DNA of 64,000 nucleotides from Verrucomicrobiota bacterium (GCA_023399155.1 JAEWQP010000011.1:1-64000); one strand, 5' to 3'; shown: positions 17,448 to 26,688, counted from the stretch's first letter. A program made the numbers and translations. The notes: generated by a model from the letters alone, not told the origin.

Positions 17448-18050
17448 ATGCGAGCACGGATCGTGGCCGCGGCGCGCAGGCATTTCTTCCCGCTTGGGTT
17501 CGCCAGTTGCACAATGGACTGCCTCGCCCGTGAGCTGGGCATGAGCAAGAAGACGCTTTACCAGCACTTCCGAAGCAAGGAGGAGATCATCGACGCCCTG
17601 ATGGAGCTGAAGACCGCGGCCATTCGGGACGGGTTCGAAGCGGTGCTCGCGCGCGAGGGCATCGGCTTTGCCGAGCGTGCGGCGGGCATGTTGAGGCATG
17701 CGCACGAACAGTTGTCGGAGGTCAGCGCGGTGTTCCTGCACGACCTTCGCCGTTTCCATCCGGCCTGCTACGCACGCGTGGAGGAGTTTCGGGCCCGCGT
17801 GGCGCCCGGAGTCTGGGGACGACTGCTGAGGCTCGGCATGAACACCGGCGCCGTGCGTCCAGACATCGACCCCGAATTCGTCGGAAGGCTCATCCCCGTC
17901 GCGATGCAGACGCTTCTCCACCCCGAGACTCTCCAGCGTTTTTCGCTCCAGCCGCACCAGATGCTCGAGCACTTCTTCAACATCATGTTTGCAGGCGTGC
18001 TCACGCCTGCGGGAGCCGCCGACCATGCGCACCATGCTGAAAAACGCTGA
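17448..18050 (+). CDS. TetR/AcrR-family transcriptional regulator
   Basis: About 200 residues. The N-terminal helix-turn-helix is clear: RIVAAARRHFFPLGFASCTMDCLARELGMSKKTLYQHF, in which the recognition helix is the MSKKTLYQHF part. The C-terminal ligand domain is variable. The frame is open back to an ATG at 17331 and a GTG at 17382, which would add a Ser/Arg-rich extension; 17448 gives the usual family length. It heads a TetR-HlyD-ABC-ABC-permease-permease operon (the next start overlaps it by 26 bp), so it probably represses that exporter and responds to a transported compound, like E. coli CecR. Confidence 0.85.
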   Translation: MRARIVAAARRHFFPLGFASCTMDCLARELGMSKKTLYQHFRSKEEIIDALMELKTAAIRDGFEAVLAREGIGFAERAAGMLRHAHEQLSEVSAVFLHDLRRFHPACYARVEEFRARVAPGVWGRLLRLGMNTGAVRPDIDPEFVGRLIPVAMQTLLHPETLQRFSLQPHQMLEHFFNIMFAGVLTPAGAADHAHHAEKR

Positions 18051-19062
18051 ACCACGCCGCACCGGCGGTGGTTTGTCTTCGCCGCGCCGTTTGCTCGTGG
18101 CCGGATCACTCGCCACCGCATTGATCCTGCTCTCCTCCTGCTCGCGCGGGGCGGGAGACCGGGACGCCGTGATCGTCCACGGCAACCTTGAGACCGACGA
18201 TGCGCGGCTTTCCTTCAAGGTCGCCGGCCGTCTCGTGGAGCGGACGATCGATGAAGGCCAACGCGTCGAGGCGGGGCAGCTTCTCGCGCGGCTCGACGAC
18301 ACGGAACTCGTGCAGGAGCTGGCCATCCGCCAGGCGGAGGCGGAGGCGGCGCTCGCCATGCTGAGCGAACTCGAGGCGGGCGCGCGTCCCCAGGAGATCG
18401 CGGCCATGGAGGCGATGCTGCACAGCGCCCAGGCCGAGCACGAACGCGCGCGGTTTGAGTTCAGCCGGCAGGAGAGGCTTCGCGCCTCCGATGTGACGGC
18501 GGAGCGCGAACTCGAGGTCGCTCGTGCCACGCTGGGTGTCACCGCCGCACGTGTCGCCGAGCTGGGCGAGCGGCTTGCGCTGCTGCGCGAGGGCGCTCGC
18601 GCCGAGGCGATCGCGCAGGCGCGCGCAAGGCTGGAGCAGGCGCGTGCCGCTGTCGCGCTGGCGAAGACCCGGGCGGACAATGCCCGTCTCGAGGCGCCGA
18701 CGGCCGGTGTGATTCTCTCGAAACACGCGGAGCCCGGCGAGTTTCTGGGCATCGGCGCCCCGGTGGTGACGATCACGGACAACCGCCACGTGTGGCTTCG
18801 CGGATACGTGGGTCAGCTCGACCTGGGACGCCTCAGGCTGGGGCAGACCCTGGCCGTGGAGGTCGACGCTTTTCCCGGACGCACCTTCTCCGGTCGCCTC
18901 GCCTTCATCTCCCCCGAGGCGGAGTTCACGCCCAAGACGGTGCAGACGGAGAAGGAACGCGTGACGCTCGTGTTCCGCATCCGGGTCGATCTGGACAATC
19001 CGGAAGGCGAATTGAAGGCGGGCATGGCGGCGCGGGCGATCCTTCCGCCAACGGCGTCCTAG
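18025..19062 (+). CDS. HlyD-type periplasmic adaptor lipoprotein (membrane fusion protein)
   Basis: 345 residues. A transmembrane/signal segment (LLVAGSLATALILLSSC) ends in a lipobox LSSC, so it is likely a lipoprotein. Then come the first half of a lipoyl/barrel domain (VAGRLVERTIDEGQRVEAGQ), a long Ala/Glu/Arg-rich coiled-coil hairpin (about residues 95-220), the second lipoyl half (LEAPTAGVILSKHAEPGEFL) and a beta-barrel domain. It resembles YbhG of E. coli. The adaptor would link the inner-membrane ABC-2 pump encoded downstream with an outer-membrane channel; no TolC-like gene is in the window. Confidence 0.9.
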   Translation: MRTMLKNAEPRRTGGGLSSPRRLLVAGSLATALILLSSCSRGAGDRDAVIVHGNLETDDARLSFKVAGRLVERTIDEGQRVEAGQLLARLDDTELVQELAIRQAEAEAALAMLSELEAGARPQEIAAMEAMLHSAQAEHERARFEFSRQERLRASDVTAERELEVARATLGVTAARVAELGERLALLREGARAEAIAQARARLEQARAAVALAKTRADNARLEAPTAGVILSKHAEPGEFLGIGAPVVTITDNRHVWLRGYVGQLDLGRLRLGQTLAVEVDAFPGRTFSGRLAFISPEAEFTPKTVQTEKERVTLVFRIRVDLDNPEGELKAGMAARAILPPTAS

Positions 19063-19086
19063 GATTTCGGGTACGCCGGACCTCTC

Positions 19087-20034
19087 ATGGCCGCGATCCG
19101 CACCACGCAGCTGCGCCGCGTCTTTGGCGACACGGTCGCCGTCGACGGCCTCGACCTGACGGTTGCGGAGGGCGAGATTTTCGGCCTCGTCGGTCCCGAC
19201 GGGGCGGGCAAGAGCACGACCATGCGGATGCTGGCCGGGATACTCGAGCCGAGCGGCGGCACCGCCATGGTCGCCGGATGCGATGTCCGGCGCGAGGGCG
19301 AGCGGCTCAAGGACCACGTGGGCTACATGAGCCAGCGCTTCGGCCTGTATCCAGACCTCACCGTGCTCGAGAACATCCTTTTCTACGCCGACATCTACGG
19401 CGTCGCCTCACGCGGGCGCGCTGGGAAGATCGAACGCCTGCTCGGATTCTCGAATCTCACGCCCTTCACGCGCCGCCTCGCCGGAAATCTCTCCGGCGGC
19501 ATGAAGCAGAAGCTCGGGCTCGCATGCGCCCTCATCCACACGCCGCGCGTGCTCCTGCTCGACGAGCCGACCAATGGCGTCGACCCGGTCTCCCGGCGCG
19601 ATTTCTGGCGCATCCTCTACCAGCTTGTGCGCGAGGGCGTGACGATCTTCGTCTCCACGGCCTACCTCGACGAGGCCGAGCGATGCGGTCGGGTCGCGCT
19701 GATGGACCGCGGTCGTATCCTCGGACTGGGCACGCCGCCCGAGGTGAAGCGCCTCCTCGGGGGCGGCACATGGGAGGTGCGGCTCGAGCGGGCGCGCGCC
19801 GCAGCCGGTTTTTTCCGCGAGCGGCTGCCGCGGGCGGCGGTGGCGCTCTACGGTGATCGCCTGCACGTCACAGGCACCGGCCTGGATGAGGCGGGGCTGC
19901 GTAGGGAGGCGGAGGCGGGCGGGTTTGCCATCGGCGGAATCCGTGCGATCGAGCCGTCGCTGGAGGACGTGTTCGTCGCCGTGCTCGCGGGGCGGGAGCC
20001 GGCCGCCGGCGGGGAGGTGGATCGTGCGCGGTGA
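19087..20034 (+). CDS. ABC-2 exporter ATPase, first (YbhF N-half-like)
   Basis: 315 residues. Walker A GPDGAGKST (note Asp in place of the usual Asn), Q-loop GYMSQRFGLYPDLTV, signature LSGGMKQKLGLA, Walker B VLLLDEPTNGVDP, and a switch region in which the histidine position reads FVSTAYLDEAERC. The histidine is thus replaced by Ala, a change common in the N-terminal half of YbhF-type double ATPases. A regulatory C-terminal extension of about 90 residues follows. It pairs with the next gene, which overlaps it by 11 bp. Confidence 0.92.
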   Translation: MAAIRTTQLRRVFGDTVAVDGLDLTVAEGEIFGLVGPDGAGKSTTMRMLAGILEPSGGTAMVAGCDVRREGERLKDHVGYMSQRFGLYPDLTVLENILFYADIYGVASRGRAGKIERLLGFSNLTPFTRRLAGNLSGGMKQKLGLACALIHTPRVLLLDEPTNGVDPVSRRDFWRILYQLVREGVTIFVSTAYLDEAERCGRVALMDRGRILGLGTPPEVKRLLGGGTWEVRLERARAAAGFFRERLPRAAVALYGDRLHVTGTGLDEAGLRREAEAGGFAIGGIRAIEPSLEDVFVAVLAGREPAAGGEVDRAR

Positions 20035-21001
20035 TCCGAACAGTCCGGTCGTGGTGGAGGTCGAGGGGCTCGAGCGGCGATTCGGTTCGTTCCGTGCCGT
20101 GGCAGGCGTCAGCTTCACGGTGCGCGAGGGCGAGATCTTCGGCTTCCTCGGGCCGAACGGCGCGGGCAAATCGACGACGATCCGGATGCTCTGCGGGCTG
20201 CTGGCGCCGAGCGGCGGAAGCGGCCGGGTGGCCGGGTTCGACATCGTGCGCGAGACCGAACGGATCAAGACCCGCATCGGCTACATGAGCCAGAAGTTCT
20301 CGCTCTATGATGAACTCACGGTCGAGGAGAACATCGATTTCTTTTCCGGCATCTATCGCATCCCTCGCGCAAAGAAGGTCTCGCGGAAGGCGTGGGTGCT
20401 GGAGATGGCGGGACTGCGCGAACACCGGCGATCGCGTACGGGCGAGCTTCCCGGCGGCTGGAAGCAGCGGCTCGCCCTCGGCTGCGCGGTGCTTCACGAG
20501 CCGCCCATCCTCTTCCTTGACGAGCCCACCTCGGGCGTGGATCCGAACAGCCGTCGCGCTTTCTGGGACCTGATCTACGCGCTCGCGGAGCAGGGCGTCA
20601 CGGTGTTCGTGACCACCCACTACATGGAGGAATCCGAATACTGTGACCGCCTCGCCGTGATCTACCGCGGCGAGATCATCGCCAGCGGCACGCCGTCGGA
20701 GCTCAAGACCGGCCACATGCGCGATGCGGTGCTCGAGATCGAATGCGACCGGCCCGCCGAGGCGATGGCCGTGGTCGAGCGGCAACCTGGGGTGAAGGAG
20801 GCCGCACTGTTCGGCGCTGGACTGCACGTCGTGGTGGGCGAACCGCAGGCGGCGCTCGACGCGGTTCGCCGGGCCCTGGATGCAGCGGGCTTTGCCGTGC
20901 GGCGCGCCGCGCGCATCACACCGACGCTCGAGGATGTGTTTGTTTCGCTGATCGAAGCCCGGGATCGCGCCGACGGCGCACAACAGGAGGTGCGGCGATG
21001 A
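20024..21001 (+). CDS. ABC-2 exporter ATPase, second (YbhF C-half-like)
   Basis: 325 residues. The start is GTG at 20024, chosen because a strong ribosome site (GGGGAGGTGG) lies just before it and homology begins there. Walker A GPNGAGKST, Q-loop GYMSQKFSLYDELTV, Walker B ILFLDEPTSGVDP, and a normal H-loop FVTTHYMEES. The signature position reads LPGGWKQRLALG instead of LSGGxxQ, a degenerate form. Together with the preceding ATPase (substituted H-loop) it probably forms a heterodimer with asymmetric ATP sites, equivalent to the single fused YbhF. Confidence 0.92.
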   Translation: MRGDPNSPVVVEVEGLERRFGSFRAVAGVSFTVREGEIFGFLGPNGAGKSTTIRMLCGLLAPSGGSGRVAGFDIVRETERIKTRIGYMSQKFSLYDELTVEENIDFFSGIYRIPRAKKVSRKAWVLEMAGLREHRRSRTGELPGGWKQRLALGCAVLHEPPILFLDEPTSGVDPNSRRAFWDLIYALAEQGVTVFVTTHYMEESEYCDRLAVIYRGEIIASGTPSELKTGHMRDAVLEIECDRPAEAMAVVERQPGVKEAALFGAGLHVVVGEPQAALDAVRRALDAAGFAVRRAARITPTLEDVFVSLIEARDRADGAQQEVRR

Positions 21002-22131
21002 ACCTGCGCCGACTCTGGGCGGTGGCTCGCAAGGAGGCTCTCCACATCCGTCGTGATCCGCGAAGCCTGATCCTCGCCATCGGTATCCCGATGCTGATGA
21101 TCATTCTATTCGGCTATGCGCTGACGCTCGATGTTGACCGCGTCGCTTTCGTGGTCTGGGACCGCAGCGGCACACCCGAGAGTCGCGAGTATGTGGCCCG
21201 CTTCGAGGCGTCGCGCTATTTCGAGCTCCAGCGGCTCGTCTGGAGTGAGGCGGAACTCGAGCATGCCATCGACGACCGCCAGGCTATGCTGGCACTGGTC
21301 ATCGAGGCGGAGTTCGCGGATCACCTCGAAGCCGGCCGGCCGGCGCAGGTACAGGCGATCCTGGACGGCACCGATTCAAACACCGCGGCCATCGTGCTCG
21401 GCTACACCCAGGCGATCACGCTTCAGTACGACCAGGCCATCTCCATCGAGCGCGTCGGGCGCCAGGATATCCGCATGCCACCGGCTCCGGTCGATCTGCG
21501 CCCGCGCGTGTGGTTCAACGCCGACCTCGAGTCGAAGAACTTCATCATCCCCGGGATCGGCGCTGTCATCCTCGGACTCATCGCCGCGTTGATCACCTCG
21601 CTCACGATCGCGCGCGAATGGGAGCGAGGGACGATGGAGCAGCTCATCTCCACACCGATGCGGCCGGCCGAGCTGATCCTGGGCAAGCTCCTGCCATACT
21701 TCGCGATCGGCATGTTCGACGTGCTTGCCGCCGTGGTGATGGCGGTCGGGCTCTTCGACGTGCCGTTGCGCGGGAGCGTCCCGCTGCTTTTCGCGACGGC
21801 TGCGCTCTTCATCGTCTGCACGCTGGGGCAGGGGATCTTCATCAGCACGATCGCGCGCGGGCAGTTGCTCGCCAGCCAGCTCGCGATGGTCTCGACCTTC
21901 CTGCCGGCATTCCTGCTGTCGGGTTTCATGTTCGCCATCGCGAACATGCCGGTGCCCGTGCAGGTCATCACCCACATTGTGCCCGCGCGCTACTTCGTCG
22001 CGATCGTGAAGGGCATCTACCTGCGCGGCGTGGGATTGGAGACACTCTGGCGCGACACGCTGATCCTGGCCGTGTTCGCGACCGTGATCGTCGCGCTCGC
22101 CATCGCGCGTTTCAAGAAGCGCCTGACCTGA
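20998..22131 (+). CDS. ABC-2 permease, first (YbhS-like)
   Basis: 377 residues. One N-terminal helix (LILAIGIPMLMIILFGYAL), a large periplasmic domain (about residues 45-175) with VWFNADLESKNFIIPG, then five or so helices. The cytoplasmic coupling motif EWERGTMEQLISTPMRPAELILGKLLPY is the family's elbow-helix signature. It overlaps the ATPase gene in ATGA with a good AGGAGGTG site. It forms the transmembrane pore with the next gene product. Confidence 0.92.
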   Translation: MNLRRLWAVARKEALHIRRDPRSLILAIGIPMLMIILFGYALTLDVDRVAFVVWDRSGTPESREYVARFEASRYFELQRLVWSEAELEHAIDDRQAMLALVIEAEFADHLEAGRPAQVQAILDGTDSNTAAIVLGYTQAITLQYDQAISIERVGRQDIRMPPAPVDLRPRVWFNADLESKNFIIPGIGAVILGLIAALITSLTIAREWERGTMEQLISTPMRPAELILGKLLPYFAIGMFDVLAAVVMAVGLFDVPLRGSVPLLFATAALFIVCTLGQGIFISTIARGQLLASQLAMVSTFLPAFLLSGFMFAIANMPVPVQVITHIVPARYFVAIVKGIYLRGVGLETLWRDTLILAVFATVIVALAIARFKKRLT

Positions 22132-22139
22132 CCGCCGCC

Positions 22140-23270
22140 ATGTGGGAACGTATCCTTCACATGCTCCGCAAGGAGTTCGCGCAGGTGTTTCGCGACCCGC
22201 GCATGCGCATGGTGATCTTCGGCGTGCCGATCCTGCAGTGCCTGATCTTCGGATACGCCGTCACGATGGACGTGCGGCACATCAAGCTCGTGGTGATGGA
22301 CCGCGACAACTCGCCGGCGAGCCGCGAGCTGGTCGCGGCGTTCCTCGGATCCGACTATTTCGAGGCGCGCCTGTGGACGGAAGATGAGGCGGCGGCGCGC
22401 GCGGAGATCGATGCCGCCGCGGCGGGAGGCCTGTTGCGCATCGAGGCGGGCTTCGGCGACGCGGTGGAGTCGGGCCGGGCCGCGCCCGTGCAACTCGTGG
22501 TCGACGGCGCAGACTCCAACACGGCCCGGCTCGTGCTCAACTACAGCCAGTCCATCGTCCTGCGGCACAATCGCGTCGTGCAGGTCCGCCAGCTCGATCG
22601 CCGCGGAGGCGGGCTCGCTCCCGAAGCCGTGGTCGACCTTCGGACGCGCGCCTGGTTCAACGAGAATCTCGAGAGCCGCAACTACATGGTGCCGGGCATC
22701 ATGGCCGTGCTCGTCATGCTCGTGACCCTGATGCTCACCGGCATGGCGGTGGTGCGGGAGAAAGAGGTCGGGACGATCGAGCAGATCATGGTCACGCCGA
22801 TACGGCCCGTTGAGTTCATCCTTGGCAAATGCGCGCCGTTCATCGTCATCGGCTTTGTTGACGTGTTTCTGGTCACCGCCGTCGGCGTGGGCTGGTTCGG
22901 CATCCCGATTCGCGGGAGTTTCCTGCTCCTGCTTGGCGGCATGGGCCTGTTCCTGATGAGCACGCTGGGCATCGGGTTGTTCATCTCGACCGTCAGTTCG
23001 ACCCAGCAACAGGCGATGATGACCACGTTCCTGTTTTTCTTCCCGGCGATGCTGCTGTCGGGGTTCATCTACCCGATCGCGAACATGCCGGCGCCCGTGC
23101 AGTGGGTCACGATTGCCAACCCGTTGCGCCACGTCCTCGTGATCATCCGGGGCATCTTTCTCAAGGGCGTCGGACTCGAAGTGCTATGGCCGCAGATGCT
23201 GGCGCTGGCCGTCATCGGCGCCCTCGTGCTCGCGATCGCGGTGATGCGCTTCCGCAAGACGATGGCGTAG
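22140..23270 (+). CDS. ABC-2 permease, second (YbhR-like)
   Basis: 376 residues, same topology as its neighbour: RMVIFGVPILQCLIFGYAV helix, periplasmic domain with AWFNENLESRNYMVPG, coupling motif EKEVGTIEQIMVTPIRPVEFILGK, and a last set of helices with FFFPAMLLSGFIYPIANMP. Eight bases separate it from the previous gene. The two permeases are clearly paralogous and likely pair as a heterodimer. Drug or lipid export is the usual role of the family; the substrate here is not known. Confidence 0.92.
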   Translation: MWERILHMLRKEFAQVFRDPRMRMVIFGVPILQCLIFGYAVTMDVRHIKLVVMDRDNSPASRELVAAFLGSDYFEARLWTEDEAAARAEIDAAAAGGLLRIEAGFGDAVESGRAAPVQLVVDGADSNTARLVLNYSQSIVLRHNRVVQVRQLDRRGGGLAPEAVVDLRTRAWFNENLESRNYMVPGIMAVLVMLVTLMLTGMAVVREKEVGTIEQIMVTPIRPVEFILGKCAPFIVIGFVDVFLVTAVGVGWFGIPIRGSFLLLLGGMGLFLMSTLGIGLFISTVSSTQQQAMMTTFLFFFPAMLLSGFIYPIANMPAPVQWVTIANPLRHVLVIIRGIFLKGVGLEVLWPQMLALAVIGALVLAIAVMRFRKTMA

Positions 23271-23299
23271 CCGCCGGTTCGAGGCAGTCCGGATCCCGC

Positions 23300-23328
23300 A
23301 GAAAACGAAAGCCCGGCGGGGCCGGGCT
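23300..23328 (-). terminator. Hairpin terminator for the small minus-strand gene
   Basis: AGCCCGGC (23310-23317) and GCCGGGCT (23321-23328). On the minus strand the stem is followed by TTTCGTTTTC. It also lies 39 bp past the end of the plus-strand permease gene and could serve both. Confidence 0.65.
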
Positions 23329-23361
23329 CGGACTCGTCCAACAGGATGTCGGGTGGTTGGC

Positions 23362-23622
23362 CTACTGGACGTCGGCGTTCGCCGTTTCCAGGCGGGGCAG
23401 GATCTGGGAAAACTGCCGGTGCGCCAGTTCGAGGGCCATGTACTCCTGCTTCACCTCGGCCTCATCGCCGTTCGGCGGAGCGATTTCCTCGGGGCTGACC
23501 TCGCGGGTGGCCGGCTCGACCGGCGCGGCGGGCGCCTTCGGTACGGACTGCCGTACATTCGTGATGAACGAAACAGGGTAGCCGGCAGAGCTGGAGGTAG
23601 GACCGTTGATGCCGTCGATCAT
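23362..23622 (-). CDS. Small hydrophilic protein of unknown function
   Basis: 86 residues starting MIDGINGPTSSSAGYPVSF. The middle is Pro/Ala/Glu-rich (APAAPVEPATREVSPEEI) and the last 35 residues look helical (EYMALELAHRQFSQILPRL). No signal peptide, membrane helix or known family. A properly oriented terminator follows its stop, which supports a real transcription unit. It is divergent from the lipid A gene at 23811. Confidence 0.5.
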   Translation of the reverse strand: MIDGINGPTSSSAGYPVSFITNVRQSVPKAPAAPVEPATREVSPEEIAPPNGDEAEVKQEYMALELAHRQFSQILPRLETANADVQ

Positions 23623-23810
23623 GGGCGGTGGAGAGTGCGGCAAGCAGTGGCAGTTTCCTCCATGAAAGAAAAGCGAGAGTTCCTGGGGCGACCTGGATTG
23701 AGGAACCTTTTACGGGTCTCCGGGGAGAACCCCCCATCCCGGGGCCGGCGGAGCGCCCATCCACGTCCGGGCTTGTCAGCTGCGCCAACAGCCTCGCATG
23801 CTCGCCGTTT

Positions 23811-25136
23811 ATGAAGCAGCGCACGCTCTCCCGCGAGGTGAGCATCGAAGGCAAGGCCCTCCATACGGGGGAGAACGTCCGTCTCACGCTCAAACCCGCC
23901 CCCGCGGGCCACGGGATCGTGTTCCGGCGGGTTGACCTCAACGGTGCGCCCGAGCTGCGACCTGACATCGCGCTCGTCACCGACCTGGTGCGGCAGACGA
24001 CGATCACCAGCGACAGCGCCAACATCCACACGGTCGAGCACGTGCTCAGTGCGCTCAACGGCTGCTGCATCGACAACGTCACCATCGAGATGAACGCCTC
24101 CGAACCGCCGATCCTCGACGGCTCGGCCAAGCCCTTCGTCGACCTGATCCTCGAGGGCGATCCGATCGAGCAGGACAAGGAGCGGGAGTTCTTCGTGCTC
24201 GAGGAGCCGGTGACGGTGCAGCGCGGCAACTCCTCCATCACCGCGCTGCCGCACGACCGGCTGAAGATATCCTGCACGTCGGCCGACGACCGCGGGATCC
24301 ACGCCCAGCATCTTTCGCTCGAGATCTCGCCGGACACCTACGCGGCGCACATCGCGGCGGCTCGCACGTTCACCGTCTACGAGGACATCGAGCCGCTGAT
24401 CAAGATGGGCAAGATCAAGGGAGGGTCGCTCGACTGCGCGGTCGTGCTGCGCGGCGACAAGATCATCTCCAAGGAGGGCCTGCGCTTCAAGGACGAGTTC
24501 GTTCGTCACAAGATTCTGGATATCGTCGGCGACATCGTGCTGCTGGGCCGTCCGCTCAAGGCGCACATCATCGCGAACCTTCCCGGCCACGCGATCAACG
24601 CCGAGCTGACCAAGGCGCTGCGCGGGAAGTATGAGGAGAAGAAGAAGGGCGGGAAGAAGAAGCCGCGGCCGTCATTCGTCCTGCCGACCGAGACCTCGCT
24701 CGATATCGAGCGCATCCTCGACACGCTGCCCCACCGCTATCCGTTCGTGATGATCGACCGGATCCTCGAGTTCATCGGGGAGAACGAACTCGTCGCGATC
24801 AAGAACGTGACGATCAACGAGCCCTATTTCCAGGGCCACTTTCCCGGCAAGCCCGTGATGCCCGGCGTGCTCCAGCTCGAGGCCATGGCTCAGGCCGCCG
24901 GCATCGTGACGCTGCGGCGCCCGTCCAACGCGGGCAAGAAGGCGTTCTTCATGAGCGCCGACAAGGTGAAGTACCGGCGCCCCGTCGTGCCGGGCGACCA
25001 GCTTCTCATCAACGCAAAGATCGTGAAGACCCGCGGCGACAAACTCGCCCAGGCCGAGTGCACCTGCACGGTCGATGGCCAGGTGGTCTCCTCGGCGGAG
25101 CTGATGTTCACGATCATCGAGGAGGGCGCCGAGTAG
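23811..25136 (+). CDS. lpxC/fabZ: Bifunctional LpxC-FabZ: UDP-acyl-GlcNAc deacetylase fused to 3-hydroxyacyl-ACP dehydratase
   Basis: 441 residues carrying two enzymes. The N-terminal LpxC half (about 1-290) makes the committed step of lipid A synthesis. Its zinc ligands are His77 (TVEHVLSAL), His233 and Asp237 (HKILD), and the catalytic His is His260 (GHAIN). After a Lys-rich linker (EEKKKGGKKKPRP) comes FabZ (about 300-441) with PHRYPFVMIDR, catalytic His343 in GHFPGKPVMPG and Glu357 in LQLEAMAQ. Such fusions are known from Bacteroidota and some PVC bacteria. The start is fixed by MKQRTLSREVSIEG. lpxA follows 5 bp downstream. Confidence 0.96.
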   Translation: MKQRTLSREVSIEGKALHTGENVRLTLKPAPAGHGIVFRRVDLNGAPELRPDIALVTDLVRQTTITSDSANIHTVEHVLSALNGCCIDNVTIEMNASEPPILDGSAKPFVDLILEGDPIEQDKEREFFVLEEPVTVQRGNSSITALPHDRLKISCTSADDRGIHAQHLSLEISPDTYAAHIAAARTFTVYEDIEPLIKMGKIKGGSLDCAVVLRGDKIISKEGLRFKDEFVRHKILDIVGDIVLLGRPLKAHIIANLPGHAINAELTKALRGKYEEKKKGGKKKPRPSFVLPTETSLDIERILDTLPHRYPFVMIDRILEFIGENELVAIKNVTINEPYFQGHFPGKPVMPGVLQLEAMAQAAGIVTLRRPSNAGKKAFFMSADKVKYRRPVVPGDQLLINAKIVKTRGDKLAQAECTCTVDGQVVSSAELMFTIIEEGAE

Positions 25137-25141
25137 GCACC

Positions 25142-25954
25142 ATGGCCGCGAAGATCCATCCCACCGCGATCGTCGAGGACGGTGCGACGCTGGGAAGCGA
25201 CGTCGAGATCGGCGCCTACGCCTACGTCGGCGGACGCGTCACACTCGGGGACGGCTGCCGTATCCATCACCACGCCACCGCCGAGGGCTACACGTTCTTC
25301 GGCCCGCAGTGCGAGGTGTTTCCCTACGCCGCGATCGGCACGAAGACGCATGATCTCAAGTTCAAGGGCGGCATGCCCGGCCTGAAGATCGGCGCACGCA
25401 ATGTGTTCCGCGAGTACGTCACGGTCCATGCCGCGACCAACGACGGCGACTTCACGGTTCTCGGCGACGACAACGTGATCCTGGCCTACAGCCACATCGC
25501 GCACGACTGTGTGGTGGGCAATCATCTCGTCATGAGCTCGCAGTCGGCCCTGGCCGGACACGTTGTTCTGGGCGACCATGTCAACATCGCCTGGGGGTCG
25601 GCCATGCACCAGTTCTGCCGCGTGGGTTCGTTCGCGATGCTCGGCGGGATGGGCAAGCTGCTGCACGACGTCCCGCCCTACATGATCGCTGACGGCTATC
25701 CGGCGGTGATTCGCGGCTACAACAAGATCGGGCTCGAGCGCAACGGCTTCACCGCCGAGCAGATCGAGCGCGTCCGCGCGATTTTCAAGACGCTCTATCG
25801 CTCCGGCCTCAATCGCAGCCAGGCGCTCGAGGCGCTCGCCGCCCGGCCCGATGCCGACAGCGTCGAGGTCGCATCCGTGCGCGAGTTCGCCGCCGCCAGC
25901 CAGCGGGGCCTGTGCGCCGGTCCCGAAAAGGTGGAGGGAAGAGCGGAAAGCTGA
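25142..25954 (+). CDS. lpxA: Acyl-ACP:UDP-GlcNAc O-acyltransferase
   Basis: First acylation of lipid A precursor synthesis. 270 residues of left-handed beta-helix built from hexapeptide repeats (IHPTAIVEDGATLGSDVEI..., HDCVVGNHLVMSS, LAGHVVLGDHVNI). The catalytic His lies in ILAYSHIAHDCVVGN. The C-terminal helical part begins GYNKIGLERNGF, the typical LpxA junction. It is transcribed with lpxC/fabZ; lpxD and lpxB are not in the window. Confidence 0.96.
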   Translation: MAAKIHPTAIVEDGATLGSDVEIGAYAYVGGRVTLGDGCRIHHHATAEGYTFFGPQCEVFPYAAIGTKTHDLKFKGGMPGLKIGARNVFREYVTVHAATNDGDFTVLGDDNVILAYSHIAHDCVVGNHLVMSSQSALAGHVVLGDHVNIAWGSAMHQFCRVGSFAMLGGMGKLLHDVPPYMIADGYPAVIRGYNKIGLERNGFTAEQIERVRAIFKTLYRSGLNRSQALEALAARPDADSVEVASVREFAAASQRGLCAGPEKVEGRAES

Positions 25955-26230
25955 AGGTTGAAAAGACAAGGGACGTGTTTTCCGTCCCGTGGTCTGGTTC
26001 AAAACGATCGACCAGCCTCTCCAATGGAAGGCCGGGGTCCGGCCAGGCCGCGATCGTCTCAGGGAAAGCGCCCACCGTGGGGCATGCGCGGCGAAGCAGC
26101 CATTCCGTCCTCCAGGCGCCTATGAGGATTTGAAAACACGCCGTTGACTGTCGGCTGCCCATGCTGCCCAAAGCGTGCCTACCGCGTATGCGGCTGCGTC
26201 CGCGAAGCACGGCTCGCTGACCGCTACTCG
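25955..26230. other. Non-coding region between lpxA and hisI
   Basis: 276 bases between convergent genes. A short hairpin GGGACG...CGTCCC (about 25970-25990) sits just past lpxA and may stop transcription, though no T-run follows. Nothing else coding or repeated could be supported. Confidence 0.3.
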
Positions 26231-26680
26231 CTACTTCTTCTTATATACCAGCGCCGGATCAAACATGCGCGGGCCGCCGGCCATGACGAGCTGCTTGGTC
26301 GCGGGATCGAGCTTCCGGTAGAAGCACGATTTGTAACCGGTGTGGCAGGCCGCGCCGTTGGTGCCGATGTCGGCCTTCACCAGGATGACGTCCTGATCGC
26401 AGTCCGTGCGCAGCTCGCGCACGAGCTGGAAGTTGCCCGACTCCTCGCCCTTGATCCAGAGCTTGCCCCGTGAACGGCTCCAGTAGGTGACCTTGCCCGT
26501 CTCAATCGTATGCCGCAGCGCCAGCTCGTTCATGAAGGCGAACATCACCACCTCGTTGGTGGCGGCGTCGACCGTGATGCACGGGATGAGCCCGTCGGCG
26601 TCGAACTTCGGCTGAAGCTTTTCGCCCATCTCGAGCTCGTCCTTGCTCCCGCGCGGGTAGAACAGCGGTGCGGAATCCAT
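26231..26680 (-). CDS. hisI: Phosphoribosyl-AMP cyclohydrolase
   Basis: Third step of histidine synthesis: ring opening of phosphoribosyl-AMP. 149 residues, stand-alone form without the HisE pyrophosphohydrolase domain. Metal-site motifs are visible: RTDCDQDVILVKAD (Mg site) and ACHTGYKSCFYR with the zinc cysteines. WSRSRGKLWIKGEESGNFQ is the active-site strand. The gene stands alone, separate from hisG. Confidence 0.94.
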   Translation of the reverse strand: MDSAPLFYPRGSKDELEMGEKLQPKFDADGLIPCITVDAATNEVVMFAFMNELALRHTIETGKVTYWSRSRGKLWIKGEESGNFQLVRELRTDCDQDVILVKADIGTNGAACHTGYKSCFYRKLDPATKQLVMAGGPRMFDPALVYKKK

Positions 26681-26688
26681 GCGGGTAG

